Origin: Halotia branconii CENA392
GTDB taxonomy: Bacteria; Cyanobacteriota; Cyanobacteriia; Cyanobacteriales; Nostocaceae
DNA: 64,000 nt
Assembly (NCBI RefSeq): GCF_029953635.1
Contig: NZ_CP124543.1
Location: 1,281,455 to 1,345,454, forward strand
Direction: 5' to 3'
Part shown: positions 52,630 to 61,323 of the stretch, piece by piece
How the letters are laid out: each line of letters opens with the position of its first letter
Numbering within the stretch: position 1 is the stretch's first letter
Notes under the pieces: model-generated
What the model saw: only the letters and a program-made list of their open reading frames with translations
Told to the model about the DNA's origin: nothing
The model's database searches: none
Position numbers and translations under genes: made by a program

Positions 52630-53676
52630 TTAAATAAGATTGCTATAAACTGCACCAAAAGTATGATCGGCATTAACCTCAATCACCAAATCGATGGCCG
52701 ATGAAGATTTGACTAATGGCTTGATAAATAATTCTGGGTGAAGCGATCGCCAAAAATAATTGACAAATTCCTCAACTTGTGATTCCGTCATTCCCGATTT
52801 ACCAGCAGTAATCATTTGTTGTTCTGCCTGTTTGCGCCATGCCAAAGAACAACGATAATCAGTGGGATAAAGCAAAATTAAGTTATCTAATCGTTCCCAC
52901 AGTGGCAGATAATTATTTAACTGCTGATTGAGATCACGAGCAAAGACCCGATCTTCATCTGTAATAATTGGTGGTGGCGCACTATTAAACACTTCAGGAT
53001 CAATTGGTCTAACACCCACAAACCAACCTTCAAACAACACAATATCTATATCTGCAATGATTTCTGGAGTAGTGCGATCGCCTGCACCATTATAAGCAGA
53101 TTTATCAAAGCGCGGAACAATTACAGGACTTTGGCGTTGGCGAATCTGATTTAGTACATTTAAACCTAAGTCTATATCGTGAGTTCCTGGTGGCCCCCGC
53201 CAAATTAAACGCGGATTTTGCTGTGTTAAAGTTAGGCGATCGCTGTACGTTTTATACAAGTCATCCAAAGATAAACTTAAGGTACGGTATCCTAACTGCT
53301 GAAGAATCAAGTTCAGCACTTGAGACATTGTAGTTTTGCCTGTACCTTGTCCTCCTAAAATCCCCTGAACTATAGGACGGCCTAATTTTTGGCGATGTGA
53401 TGCTATTTTTATAGCTAATGGTAGCCATAAATCCCACAACACAGTTAACATGTCCTGTGGTGGCATTAAAAGGCTAGTTTGACAAAATTGGCGAAAAGCT
53501 GGCCAGATGGATTTGAGTAAATGCGATCGCTTCTGTATGACTGCATCAATGTTTTTTAGTGTGATGCCAAAAGCTTTTGCCCTTAGTTGATCTGCCAACA
53601 TTGCTGATCGTGCTTGCTGTAGCCAAGTTGTATCTATGACATCCATTGTCAAAATTTCACTTAGCCACAAATTCAT
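52630..53676 (-). CDS. D-glycerate 3-kinase (GLYK type)
   Basis: A 348-residue P-loop kinase: ILGGQGTGKTTMSQVL (about 107-122) and LSLDDLYKTYSDRLTL, then GPPGTHDIDLGLNVL and LFEGWFVGVRPID, the pattern of plant and cyanobacterial glycerate kinase related to phosphoribulokinase. It makes 3-phosphoglycerate from glycerate at the end of photorespiration. Followed by ycf20 upstream on the same strand (26-base gap), so the two may be an operon. Confidence 0.9.
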   Translation of the reverse strand: MNLWLSEILTMDVIDTTWLQQARSAMLADQLRAKAFGITLKNIDAVIQKRSHLLKSIWPAFRQFCQTSLLMPPQDMLTVLWDLWLPLAIKIASHRQKLGRPIVQGILGGQGTGKTTMSQVLNLILQQLGYRTLSLSLDDLYKTYSDRLTLTQQNPRLIWRGPPGTHDIDLGLNVLNQIRQRQSPVIVPRFDKSAYNGAGDRTTPEIIADIDIVLFEGWFVGVRPIDPEVFNSAPPPIITDEDRVFARDLNQQLNNYLPLWERLDNLILLYPTDYRCSLAWRKQAEQQMITAGKSGMTESQVEEFVNYFWRSLHPELFIKPLVKSSSAIDLVIEVNADHTFGAVYSNLI

Positions 53677-53702
53677 TTATTTAATCTCCTTTGCCGCAGA
53701 CA

Positions 53703-54038
53703 TTATGAACCCAGTTTAAAGGCTTCGACAAACATGCTATAAATAAAACCCACTTTGAGAAGATTTATCGATTCTACCCAAAGCGCTTGTCTAGCCATAA
53801 AGCTACGACTATAAAATATCCTGCTAGCAATCTCCGTCAGCCCTACTAAAAGACCAGCGATCATAATATCTATCGTACCTCTTTGTCCAGCTATAGTAGC
53901 GATCGCTGTTCCTAAAAAAAAGCCAAACAAAAAACAAATTATCAGTAGCGATAGTCTCCGCCAAGGATTCAAAAACCATTGCCCTAAGCTTCTAGCAATG
54001 GACTCAAATAAATTATTAAGACGAGTGTTTTGCATCAA
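53703..54038 (-). CDS. ycf20: Ycf20-like protein (DUF565)
   Basis: A 111-residue membrane protein beginning MQNTRLNNLFESIARSLGQW and then NPWRRLSLLIICFLFGFFLG, the conserved Ycf20 opening, with three membrane helices. Ycf20 is linked to non-photochemical quenching in plants and algae; the mechanism is unknown. It lies upstream of glycerate kinase in the same direction. Confidence 0.85.
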   Translation of the reverse strand: MMQNTRLNNLFESIARSLGQWFLNPWRRLSLLIICFLFGFFLGTAIATIAGQRGTIDIMIAGLLVGLTEIASRIFYSRSFMARQALWVESINLLKVGFIYSMFVEAFKLGS

Positions 54039-54635
54039 TGAGACTGATAGTGAAAAGTCAAGATTTGATGAAATATATTGATATTCGAGACTGGCTTCCC
54101 CTTATGGGCGGCTTGGCTTTTCTGTTGCCTGTTGCCCGTTCCCTGTTTCTTTTTATTTTAAAATTAGTATCCTCTATCGTTAGGTGTATTTTTTGTCATA
54201 GTTTCTTATAGTATGACGATATTATCTACAAAAAAGCGAGTATTGTTAAGAAATATAAAAAAATTCCAGCAGCTAAATTTGAGAGTTTGACAAAAGTCAC
54301 TTTGTTACTCACATTACGCGAACCCCAAAAATTTCTGTTTGTGTTTCTACGAGTCAATCTACTATTTATGTATCAAATTTTAACTTTAATCTGAACTGAT
54401 GTTGACAAAAAGCCACGAATAAATAAGGATAGAGTCTTTTTTATAGTTGAGAAATCAGGTAATCATTCATGCCCATAGTTTATAAAAAAAATGATATTTA
54501 TGATACATTACACTCCATAATTATACAGACTCTAAAGTAGGTTAAGTGAGCAACTTTCCACAATTGCCACTTTTGAATAATAGGCTACCATTTGGTCAAG
54601 ACTAGACAAATATTTATTTCTAATAATTATCAATT
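54039..54635. other. Intergenic region, divergent promoters of ycf20 and the lipoprotein gene
   Basis: About 597 AT-rich bases with no gene I can support. A short CTGTTGCCTGTTGCCCG direct repeat lies near 54121. I find no RNA gene. Confidence 0.5.
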
Positions 54636-55241
54636 ATGAAATCTTCGGTGTATCGTAACGCTGCTATTACAACTTGTATATTGGGGCTACTGGGTTTACT
54701 AGCAGGTTGCTTGGGAATGACTGTGTCTTTTGAGTCCGCGAATCCAGACAAAACTTTGACAGTATCAGATGATACAAGTCAACCAAGAACAAATCCGGCA
54801 TCCGAAGTTGCATCGCAAACAAGTATTTCTGCTAGTATTACTAATCCCCCAAGTACTAGTAAAACTACCCCTGTATTGGCATCTCGTCAGGGTGCGGCTG
54901 ACAATGCTAAACAGCAGGGGAGTTTGCGGATGAGTAATCAAACAGATCAGCCTGTGCGGCTGGCACTATTGGCCAGAGAATCACCAGTCAAAGGCTCTAA
55001 TAGTAAAAAAAATAACTATGATGTTCCAGCACATTGGGATTTTGCTCCTAGCGAAGGTAGTAACAAGGGGTTGATTCTTTCTTTGCCTAATGGAAACTTA
55101 AAGTTAGAGAAGGGAGATATATTAGTGGCTTTCGCACAGGACGGTTCTCGACGCTATTGGGGTCCTTACGTTGTTGGAGAAACTTCTTTACCTATTTGGA
55201 ACTCTCAAAACCAAGAATGGCAATTGGTACTTAGTCAGTAA
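54636..55241 (+). CDS. Hypothetical lipoprotein, 201 residues
   Basis: A signal peptide with lipobox LLAGC (Cys25) is followed by a Ser/Thr/Pro-rich linker (about 35-95). The C-terminal domain has the readable segments QTDQPVRLALLARE and YDVPAHWDFAPSEGSNKGLI, then DGSRRYWGPYVVGET. It looks like a small beta domain anchored outside the plasma membrane. I know no function. It lies 94 bases upstream of the GT39 gene on the same strand. Confidence 0.7.
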   Translation: MKSSVYRNAAITTCILGLLGLLAGCLGMTVSFESANPDKTLTVSDDTSQPRTNPASEVASQTSISASITNPPSTSKTTPVLASRQGAADNAKQQGSLRMSNQTDQPVRLALLARESPVKGSNSKKNNYDVPAHWDFAPSEGSNKGLILSLPNGNLKLEKGDILVAFAQDGSRRYWGPYVVGETSLPIWNSQNQEWQLVLSQ

Positions 55242-55335
55242 TTGCTTAAAAAGCAGGAATAAAGAACAAAATGTAGGTAGTCAACGACTAATGATTAATG
55301 ACTGTTGACTATATGACTTATTGACAGATAACGAA

Positions 55336-57324
55336 ATGAGGATGAAATTGAGTATTCCCGCAATTATTGACCAGTGGTTCAAAAAGATAGTGGCGCGTCC
55401 GTCTCTTGCTGTAACTGTGTCAATTTTGTGGTTGATACTGATTAATTGGGTGGCTTATTGGTGGAATTTGGGCAGTATTGGCTTGATTGATGAAACCGAG
55501 CCGCTATTTGCCGAAGCTTCTCGTCAAATGTTGGTCACAGGTGACTGGATTACTCCTTTTTTCAATGGTGAAACTCGTTTCGATAAACCTATTTTAATTT
55601 ACTGGTTTCAAGCGATCGCCTATGCAATTATTGGAGTGAATGAGTGGGCAGTAAGGCTGCCTTCAGCGATCGCTGCACTAGCAGTTATTAGCTTGACTTT
55701 TTACACTTTACAATGGCATTTGGCAAAAAAAGACGAATTAGAGCAGGTTTTACGCCCGACTCGTCGCTATTTAACGGCTGCTGTAGCAGCTGCGGTACTG
55801 GCATTAAATCCTGAGATGGTTGTCTGGGGCAGAACTGGTGTCTCAGATATGCTACTGACTGGGTGTATGGCATCAGCCTTGTTATGCTTTTTTTTGGGAT
55901 ATGCAGGGAAGGAGGAGCAGGGGGCAGCACTTCGGCTACGCTCAGCGACCGGGGGCAGGGAGCAGGGAGCAGGGGGCAGCACTTCGGCTACGCTCAGTGA
56001 CCGGGGGCAGGGGGCAGGGGGCAGGGAGCAGGGAGCAGAGGGCAGGGAGCAGGTAATAACTAGTCAATCTTTACTTCCTAGTAAGTGGTATTTAGCTTTT
56101 TATGTATTAATTGCTGGGGCAATTTTAACCAAAGGCCCTGTAGGAATTGTTTTACCTGGGTTAATTGTTTTTGCTTTTCTGCTATATGTGGGCAAGTTGC
56201 GAGAAGTATTACGGGAAATGCGCTTTTTTGTAGGGATGCTGATTGTTGTAGGTTTATCAGCTCCGTGGTATTTGTTAGTGATTTGGCGCAATGGCTGGAG
56301 TTTTATTAACTCCTTCTTTGGTTATCACAACCTGGAACGCTTTACAGAAGTAGTTAATGGTCACTCAGCTCCCTGGTACTTTTACTTTTTGGTAGTGTTG
56401 CTGGGTTTTGCACCATACTCAGTTTACTTGCCTTTGGCAATGTTTCGGTTAAAGTTTTGGCAGCGATCGCTTTGGCGCACTCAAGAACGTGCTGGGCAAT
56501 TGGGCTTATTTGTCTGCATCTGGTTTTTGAGTGTTTTTGGCTTTTTCAGTATTGCTGTTACTAAACTTCCTAGTTATGTTTTGCCTTTAATGCCAGCAGC
56601 CGCTATTTTAGTAGCCCTGTTATGGAGCGACTTTTTCTCAAGTAAAAATGAAGCAAGATCATTCCCTTCATTTTCTGTTACCTCCTCTGCTGCTTTTTTT
56701 TGGAGTGGTTGGATAAATGTCGTGTTTTTATCCGCACTCGCAGTAGGAATGTTTCACTTATCTCAGTTATTAGGTAGTGATCAAGCTGCGCCTAATTTCC
56801 GCCTCCAAATTGAAAACTCTGGTTTACCCGGACTAGGTGGCTGGATTTTGCTTTTGAGTGCCGTTATCATTGCATTTTTAATTATTAGTCGCCGTTGGTA
56901 CTCTGTGGTTGGTGTGAATTTGCTGGCATTTGTGGCATTTTTGATTATTGTTTTAATGCCAGCTATGTTTTTGATGGATCAAGAGCGTCAGCTACCTTTG
57001 AGACAGTTATCTGCGGCTGTAGTACAAGTACAAAAACCAAACGAAGAACTACTTATGGTTGGGTTCAAAAAACCAACTGTAGTTTTTTACTCTCATAAAC
57101 ACGTCAATTTTATCAAGCTGACAAAAGATGCTGTCAAGCATATTCAAAACCAAGTTGCCCAACAAGAACAGCCTAATTCGTTATTAGTACTGGCTGAACA
57201 GAGAAACTTTGTCAAAATGGACTTGCAGCCAGATGGTTACGAAAATTTAGCGACTAAAGGTGCTTATCAGTTAAATCGAATCAATTTTAAAAAAATGAAA
57301 CAAAAAAAATCAAACATTTCTTAA
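55336..57324 (+). CDS. ArnT/PMT-type glycosyltransferase (GT39/GT83) with internal repeat insert
   Basis: A 662-residue integral membrane protein. The first periplasmic loop holds GLIDETEPLFAEASRQMLVT and FNGETRFDKPILIYWFQAIA, the DE and acidic motifs of lipid-linked sugar transferases such as ArnT. Some twelve membrane helices follow. Residues about 192-240 (KEEQGAALRLRSATGGREQG, then GSTSATLSDRGQGAGG) are hydrophilic, Gly/Glu/Gln-rich and derive from dispersed repeats. They sit between helices, so the fold may tolerate them. Starts at 55321 (TTG) or 55342 are possible. Confidence 0.85.
   Translation: MRMKLSIPAIIDQWFKKIVARPSLAVTVSILWLILINWVAYWWNLGSIGLIDETEPLFAEASRQMLVTGDWITPFFNGETRFDKPILIYWFQAIAYAIIGVNEWAVRLPSAIAALAVISLTFYTLQWHLAKKDELEQVLRPTRRYLTAAVAAAVLALNPEMVVWGRTGVSDMLLTGCMASALLCFFLGYAGKEEQGAALRLRSATGGREQGAGGSTSATLSDRGQGAGGREQGAEGREQVITSQSLLPSKWYLAFYVLIAGAILTKGPVGIVLPGLIVFAFLLYVGKLREVLREMRFFVGMLIVVGLSAPWYLLVIWRNGWSFINSFFGYHNLERFTEVVNGHSAPWYFYFLVVLLGFAPYSVYLPLAMFRLKFWQRSLWRTQERAGQLGLFVCIWFLSVFGFFSIAVTKLPSYVLPLMPAAAILVALLWSDFFSSKNEARSFPSFSVTSSAAFFWSGWINVVFLSALAVGMFHLSQLLGSDQAAPNFRLQIENSGLPGLGGWILLLSAVIIAFLIISRRWYSVVGVNLLAFVAFLIIVLMPAMFLMDQERQLPLRQLSAAVVQVQKPNEELLMVGFKKPTVVFYSHKHVNFIKLTKDAVKHIQNQVAQQEQPNSLLVLAEQRNFVKMDLQPDGYENLATKGAYQLNRINFKKMKQKKSNIS
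55908..56055. repeat. Dispersed repeat array inside the GT39 gene
   Basis: Two copies of GCACTTCGGCTACGCTCAG with CGACCGGGGGCAGGGAGC words and a GGGGGCAGGGGGCAGGG tract. They match the spacer blocks near 21020-21110. The array keeps the reading frame open. Confidence 0.88.
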
Positions 57325-57508
57325 ATTGCACAACTACTTGTAAGGTCGTTAACGTCATTAGTCATCAGATATAGCAGCTAAAAGACAAATTAAGACATCA
57401 ACTAATCATAAAATCTTTGCAACAAGAAACTTTCAAGCTTTTCCCTGTTCCCTGTTCCCTGCTATATACAATAGCTGTATTGAATCATCGATGAGGAGTG
57501 CGATCGCT

Positions 57509-57956
57509 ATGACCGCAGCAACCAAGAAACTTACTTTTGCAGAGTATCTTCAGTATGATGATGGCAGCGATACTCAATACGAATTGGTGGATGGAGAATT
57601 AATCGCGATGAGTCTTGGCACTGGCAAGCACGGCGGCATCTCCAAGTTTTTAGAACGAACCTTCGATGATGAAAGTGCCAAAATAGGAAGAGATTGGACT
57701 GCACAAAAGTTTTCTGTGGGGATTCGTTCACCACGCAAGGGACGCTGGGACACTTCGCGGGTTCCAGACGTAGTAGTTTTACCAACACAACAGTGGGAAG
57801 CACTCTCCAACCGGGAAGCAGTCATCGAACTCAATGAACCTCCCCCTATACTAGTAGTGGAAGTCGTCAGCGAATCTACTCAAACCACAGATTACCGCAG
57901 CAAGCGTTCTGAGTATGCTGTCCTGGAAATTCCCGAATACTGGATTGTTGATCCTA
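57509..57956 (+). pseudogene. Uma2-family putative endonuclease, 5' part, interrupted by insertion sequences
   Basis: This is the N-terminal three quarters of a Uma2 (DUF820) protein: TFAEYLQYDDGSDTQYELVD, VPDVVVLPTQQW, PPPILVVEVVSEST and EYAVLEIPEYWIVDP, with the PD-(D/E)XK-like catalytic residues. The start at 57509 follows AGGAG by ten bases. Joining 57956 to 61013 (GAT-CCT-A plus TT-CAA) restores an unbroken 195-residue protein of normal length. The open frame running on to 57991 is inside the insertion sequence. Confidence 0.92.
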
Positions 57957-57957
57957 G

Positions 57958-59416
57958 CCCTCTTCTGTCACTTTCCGGGTATTCTAAATAAAAGAATTAA
58001 AAGAAAAAACTCTCTTCAGGTAAGCAGAGCAATGGATGTAGAATTACAAATCCTGAAACATTTGTCGAGAGATGCCCACCCAACAGTTGCGCTCATAGAT
58101 GAATATTGTGCAGAGTATAAAGACCTGTTCAAAGAGGTAAGAAATTATGAATGCTTTAAATATTTACATTTGGGGATAATATCAACGATAAAAAGAAAAT
58201 CGTTACCAGAAATAGCTAAAGTAGTAAGTATAAACTCTGCTCAGTCATTACATCATTTTATAGCCTATTCAGATTGGTCAGTAAAGAAATTAAAGAGCCG
58301 AAGATTAAATAAATTAAAGAGAGCGTTAAACGATCAGGCGATAACCGTAGTAATAGATGAAACAGGAGACAGGAAAAAAGGTAAAAAGACAGATTATGTG
58401 GCTAGACAATATTTAGGGAGCGTAGGAAAAATAGATAATGGAATAGTGACAGTCAATGCTTATGGAGTTTATGACAATATAACATTTCCCTTAAGTTTCA
58501 AAGTATTCAAACCAAAGGGGACTTTAAAAGAAGGAGATAAATATAAAACTAAAATAGAATTAGCGTCAGAAATTATTACAGAATTAATTAGTGAAGGCTT
58601 TAATATTGAGTTGGTACTGGCGGATAGTTTATATGGTGAGAGTAGCGAATTCATCAGAAAATTGAATGAATATGAATTAGCTTATGTTGTGGCAATAAGA
58701 AATAATCACGGAGTCTGGCTACCAGCCAACCAGAGCGTTAGAGCGAATAAGTGGTGTAAATTTAAAAGAACATTTAGCAATCAAAAATCAGAGACTAGAT
58801 ATATTCGAGAAATAATTTATGGAAAAAAAAGAACCATAACTTATTGGGAAATAACTACTGACCCAGAAACCATGCCGGAAAATTCTACTTCTTTCGTGAT
58901 GACAAATCTTCAAGGTAACTTGAAGAAGATTTTAGGCGACTTATATGGATTAAGAACCTGGGTTGAATATGGTTTTCGGCAGTGTAAACAGGAACTGGGC
59001 TGGACAGATTACAGGTTTACAAATTTCCAACATATTCAGAGATGGTGGGAGATTATTTTTTGTGTCTACACAATGATTAGTTTAAGTTCTCCACCTTTCT
59101 TATCCTTAAATCAAGCTCCTCAAATTGAAACAGAGGTACAAAACAGTGTTTGTATTGATTGTGTAGATTTTTCTAATCATAAACAATGGAATCATGATTA
59201 TGGATGGAAGAATACTTTAAATAATCTTCGCTTAATTGTTCAACCTCTCTTATTATTTTGGTTGATTTATCCCTGGCTAGATGTTTTTCCCAATTCCGAT
59301 TTATTGCTTGGATTTAATCACCTAATTTGTACAATGAACCAATTTAAACCTTTTTTCTCTTCTGGATAATTTCAGTTATTTACTACTTGCTTATTTCGGA
59401 AAGTGACAGAAGAGGG
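57958..59416 (+). mobile_element. IS701-family-like insertion sequence, complete
   Basis: The 1459-base element has perfect 20-base terminal inverted repeats (CCCTCTTCTGTCACTTTCCG at the left, its complement at the right) and a 4-base target duplication CTAG at 57954-57957 and 59417-59420. A YTAR-like 4-base duplication fits the IS701 family. It carries one transposase gene. Its target spans the left edge of the older element at 59420-61009, so it inserted second. Confidence 0.93.
58032..59369 (+). CDS. IS701-family-like DDE transposase
   Basis: From ATG 58032 the protein has 445 residues; the frame is open back to 57915 but that part reads through the terminal repeat and Uma2 codons. DDE residues are seen in AITVVIDETGDRKKGKKTDY (Asp109), ELVLADSLYGESSEF (second Asp) and EYGFRQCKQELGWTDYR (Glu). 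RQYLGSVGKIDNG is the family's strand after the first Asp. No frameshift or internal stop is present, so it may be active. Confidence 0.9.
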   Translation: MDVELQILKHLSRDAHPTVALIDEYCAEYKDLFKEVRNYECFKYLHLGIISTIKRKSLPEIAKVVSINSAQSLHHFIAYSDWSVKKLKSRRLNKLKRALNDQAITVVIDETGDRKKGKKTDYVARQYLGSVGKIDNGIVTVNAYGVYDNITFPLSFKVFKPKGTLKEGDKYKTKIELASEIITELISEGFNIELVLADSLYGESSEFIRKLNEYELAYVVAIRNNHGVWLPANQSVRANKWCKFKRTFSNQKSETRYIREIIYGKKRTITYWEITTDPETMPENSTSFVMTNLQGNLKKILGDLYGLRTWVEYGFRQCKQELGWTDYRFTNFQHIQRWWEIIFCVYTMISLSSPPFLSLNQAPQIETEVQNSVCIDCVDFSNHKQWNHDYGWKNTLNNLRLIVQPLLLFWLIYPWLDVFPNSDLLLGFNHLICTMNQFKPFFSSG

Positions 59417-59472
59417 CTAGGGACTTCCAAGAAATAAATTAATCAGCAAAAATCATAAGTTAATCTTTAAGA

Positions 59473-59491
59473 GATAATGATAATCATTCTG
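59473..59491. promoter_or_regulatory. Left subterminal repeat, Fur-box-like
   Basis: GATAATGATAATCATTCTG matches the classical 19-base Fur box at 17 positions by my count. An inverted copy is at 60960-60978. It may be a transposase-binding repeat instead. Confidence 0.45.
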
Positions 59492-59494
59492 AAA

Positions 59495-59533
59495 GGGTAA
59501 GAGGTGGTTGCCGTCGGCAACCACCTCTTACCC
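59495..59533. terminator. Perfect 18-bp hairpin inside the left end of the ISAzo13-like element
   Basis: GGGTAAGAGGTGGTTGCC and GGCAACCACCTCTTACCC pair perfectly around GTC. It lies downstream of the transposase gene, where it can block transcription into or out of the element. Confidence 0.75.
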
Positions 59534-59639
59534 CCTCAAACACAGAAGGAAAAGTCTGCATCTGCACTCTGTAAATAATTTCAGTGCAATATCATAATTA
59601 ATATTCATGTTTTTAGATTTAAAAACTGAAGAGTGAAAA

Positions 59640-60868
59640 TTAAGTGCTGCCACAACAAATATCAACAAACCATTTGCCTAAATCGGGAAATTTTTCATGT
59701 TCCGAGTTAGTGAGTCTTTCTATTTGTTTTTCAACAGCAGACATAGCCTCCTTAGTAAGAGTAACCCCAGTTTCATAAGTTTGAGTCACTAACTTAACCA
59801 CAGGATTCTTACCTTTCCACGTCATGTTTTGAGCAAATTTTAAAGCGGTTGCAACTTCATCTAAAATACTGCCATTCCAAGAATTTTCTAATATCCCCCA
59901 TACTCGCTCGATGGGATTATATTTGCTGTGATAGGGTGGATAGTAGGCTAAACGTATATTCAGTTGATATTCATGAACAAACTCAACGATACGTTTCATA
60001 AACTGGGTACGTCTAGAATTATTATCTGTCCCATTATCCTGGTTAATAATCAGGGTTTTTATTGAGGAAAATCGCCAACTCTCACTCTTCCAAAAATCTT
60101 CTAGAACGTCTACAATAAAATCACTCGTTACATTAGACTCTGTAAAGTATAAAAATAGTTCGTCTAATTCTGGAAGGAAGATGCCGTAAGGAGTTACGGT
60201 AGTTTTTGGATGAAAATTATGGTCTTCTGTTTCTGTGACAACTCGGTTTTTACCTCCTCTGTCAAAGTAGCCAATATCTACACGGGCTTTGGCATCCAGA
60301 CTGAGACGTAAGATACTTGGATCATCCAGGGCGGATTGATTAACTATTGCTAATTGTTCAAAGATTGCGTCTGTTTCTGGAATTTTTTTTGAGGTAAAAC
60401 TTTTGCTACTCGCTTGAGTCTATAACCTAAATCATTCAATTTAACTCTCATTGTTTCTTCAGTAGGTAACTGTTCATCCGTATAACCAAATTTATCAATT
60501 AATAGCTTTCTGACCTGACTAGCAGTTAGGCGTGTATACAGCCTTTGGCTTTTAAAACTTGGATCTGTTTGGCTTTGGAAATCAACTAATTTTTTGATAT
60601 CTTCTAACAGGTTTGGTAAATGCTCTTCTACTTTCCATCTACCCCTAGCTGAATAATTATCTATACAACTAATCCCACTGGTTAGTTCTTTAATTCCTTT
60701 ACGAATAGTATTTCTATCCCAGCCCAATTCTTTTTGAGCCAGTAATTGTCCTCCGTAACCTAATTCCATGACAATTTGTGCTTGAAAACGCCGCCTTGCT
60801 GCACCTTTGAGTTGGTTTGCTGTTTCCTTGAATACTTTTTTGACTGAATCAGTTAATTCGAGCAACAC
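59640..60868 (-). CDS. ISAzo13-like transposase in two overlapping frames (-1 frameshift)
   Basis: Frame one (60868 to 60350, 172 codons) has an N-terminal helix-turn-helix region (QKELGWDRNTIRKGIKEL) and RQLYTR-like linker sequence. Frame two continues ATCAC-free from the A8 run at 60383-60390 to 59640 and carries RLSLDAKARVDIG (Asp), TLIINQDNGTDNNSRRTQF (Asp) and PYHSKYNPIERVWGILENSW (Glu), the DDE triad. A -1 slip on CAAAAAAAA joins them into one roughly 410-residue transposase, the expected family size. Programmed slippage is more likely than decay, because both frames are otherwise intact. Confidence 0.8.
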
Positions 60869-60915
60869 TCCTGTCCACCCACAAAATTCCCTCCAAATTG
60901 AATTTACTACGAATA

Positions 60916-60958
60916 GGGGGGAAGGAGAAGCAGCCTGCGGCTGCTTCTCCTTCCCCCC
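60916..60958. terminator. Perfect 20-bp hairpin inside the right end of the ISAzo13-like element
   Basis: GGGGGGAAGGAGAAGCAGCC (60916-60935) and its exact complement (60939-60958) surround TGC. It sits upstream of the transposase start, where it would stop transcription entering from outside. Confidence 0.75.
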
Positions 60959-61009
60959 TTAGAATGATTATCATTATTATAATTGGTCATTTTATTCCTT
61001 GGAAGTCCC

Positions 61010-61152
61010 CTATTCAAGAGTTAGTAACAATATGTAGCTTAGTAGAAGGATTCTATAATGCTGTCACATTTCGAGGAGAAGAACATATTATATCTTTTAC
61101 TTTCCCAGAATTGGATTTGAGTGCAGAACGAGTACTAAGTAGGCGAAATTGA
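61010..61152 (+). pseudogene. Uma2-family endonuclease, 3' part
   Basis: The frame reads IQELVTICSLVEGFYNAVTF and then EHIISFTFPELDLSAERVLS, the standard C-terminus of a Uma2 protein. It belongs with 57509-57956. An open frame starting inside the insertion sequence at 60898 runs into it, but that is a chance fusion. Confidence 0.92.
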
Positions 61153-61219
61153 TGTGCCGTCTCTGCGATTTACTAAACTGAACTTTCCCCCAAGTAAAAA
61201 GAGCTAACTGTTATCTAGA

Positions 61220-61256
61220 GCGACTTTCCGGCGAAAGGGTTTCATTTATTTGAAAG
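61220..61256. CRISPR. Isolated degenerate CRISPR repeat
   Basis: The 37 bases match the array repeat at 30 positions, with the last 20 (from GGG to TTTGAAAG) identical. It stands 1.1 kb from the array, with three small genes in between. Confidence 0.8.
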
Positions 61257-61323
61257 TTTCGCATGTTATCTTGAAAGTGTATACCACTATTATACAATAA
61301 GTTCGTATATCTGGTTTACATTT

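Larger units (their letters stand above)
59420..61009 (-). mobile_element. ISAzo13-like insertion sequence
   Basis: The ends read GGGACTTCCAAGAAATAAA (left) and the complement of GGGACTTCCAAGGAATAAA (right). The flanks CTA (57954-57956, and 61010-61012 at the right) are a 3-base target duplication within the Uma2 gene. Both ends carry a subterminal inverted repeat and a long perfect hairpin, with the two-frame transposase between them. Its left boundary was later split from the Uma2 gene by the IS701-like element. Confidence 0.85.

Noticed and set aside
60898..61152. 84-codon plus-strand gene at the IS edge
   Set aside because: It is a chance fusion of insertion-sequence end and hairpin with the real 3' part of the Uma2 gene.
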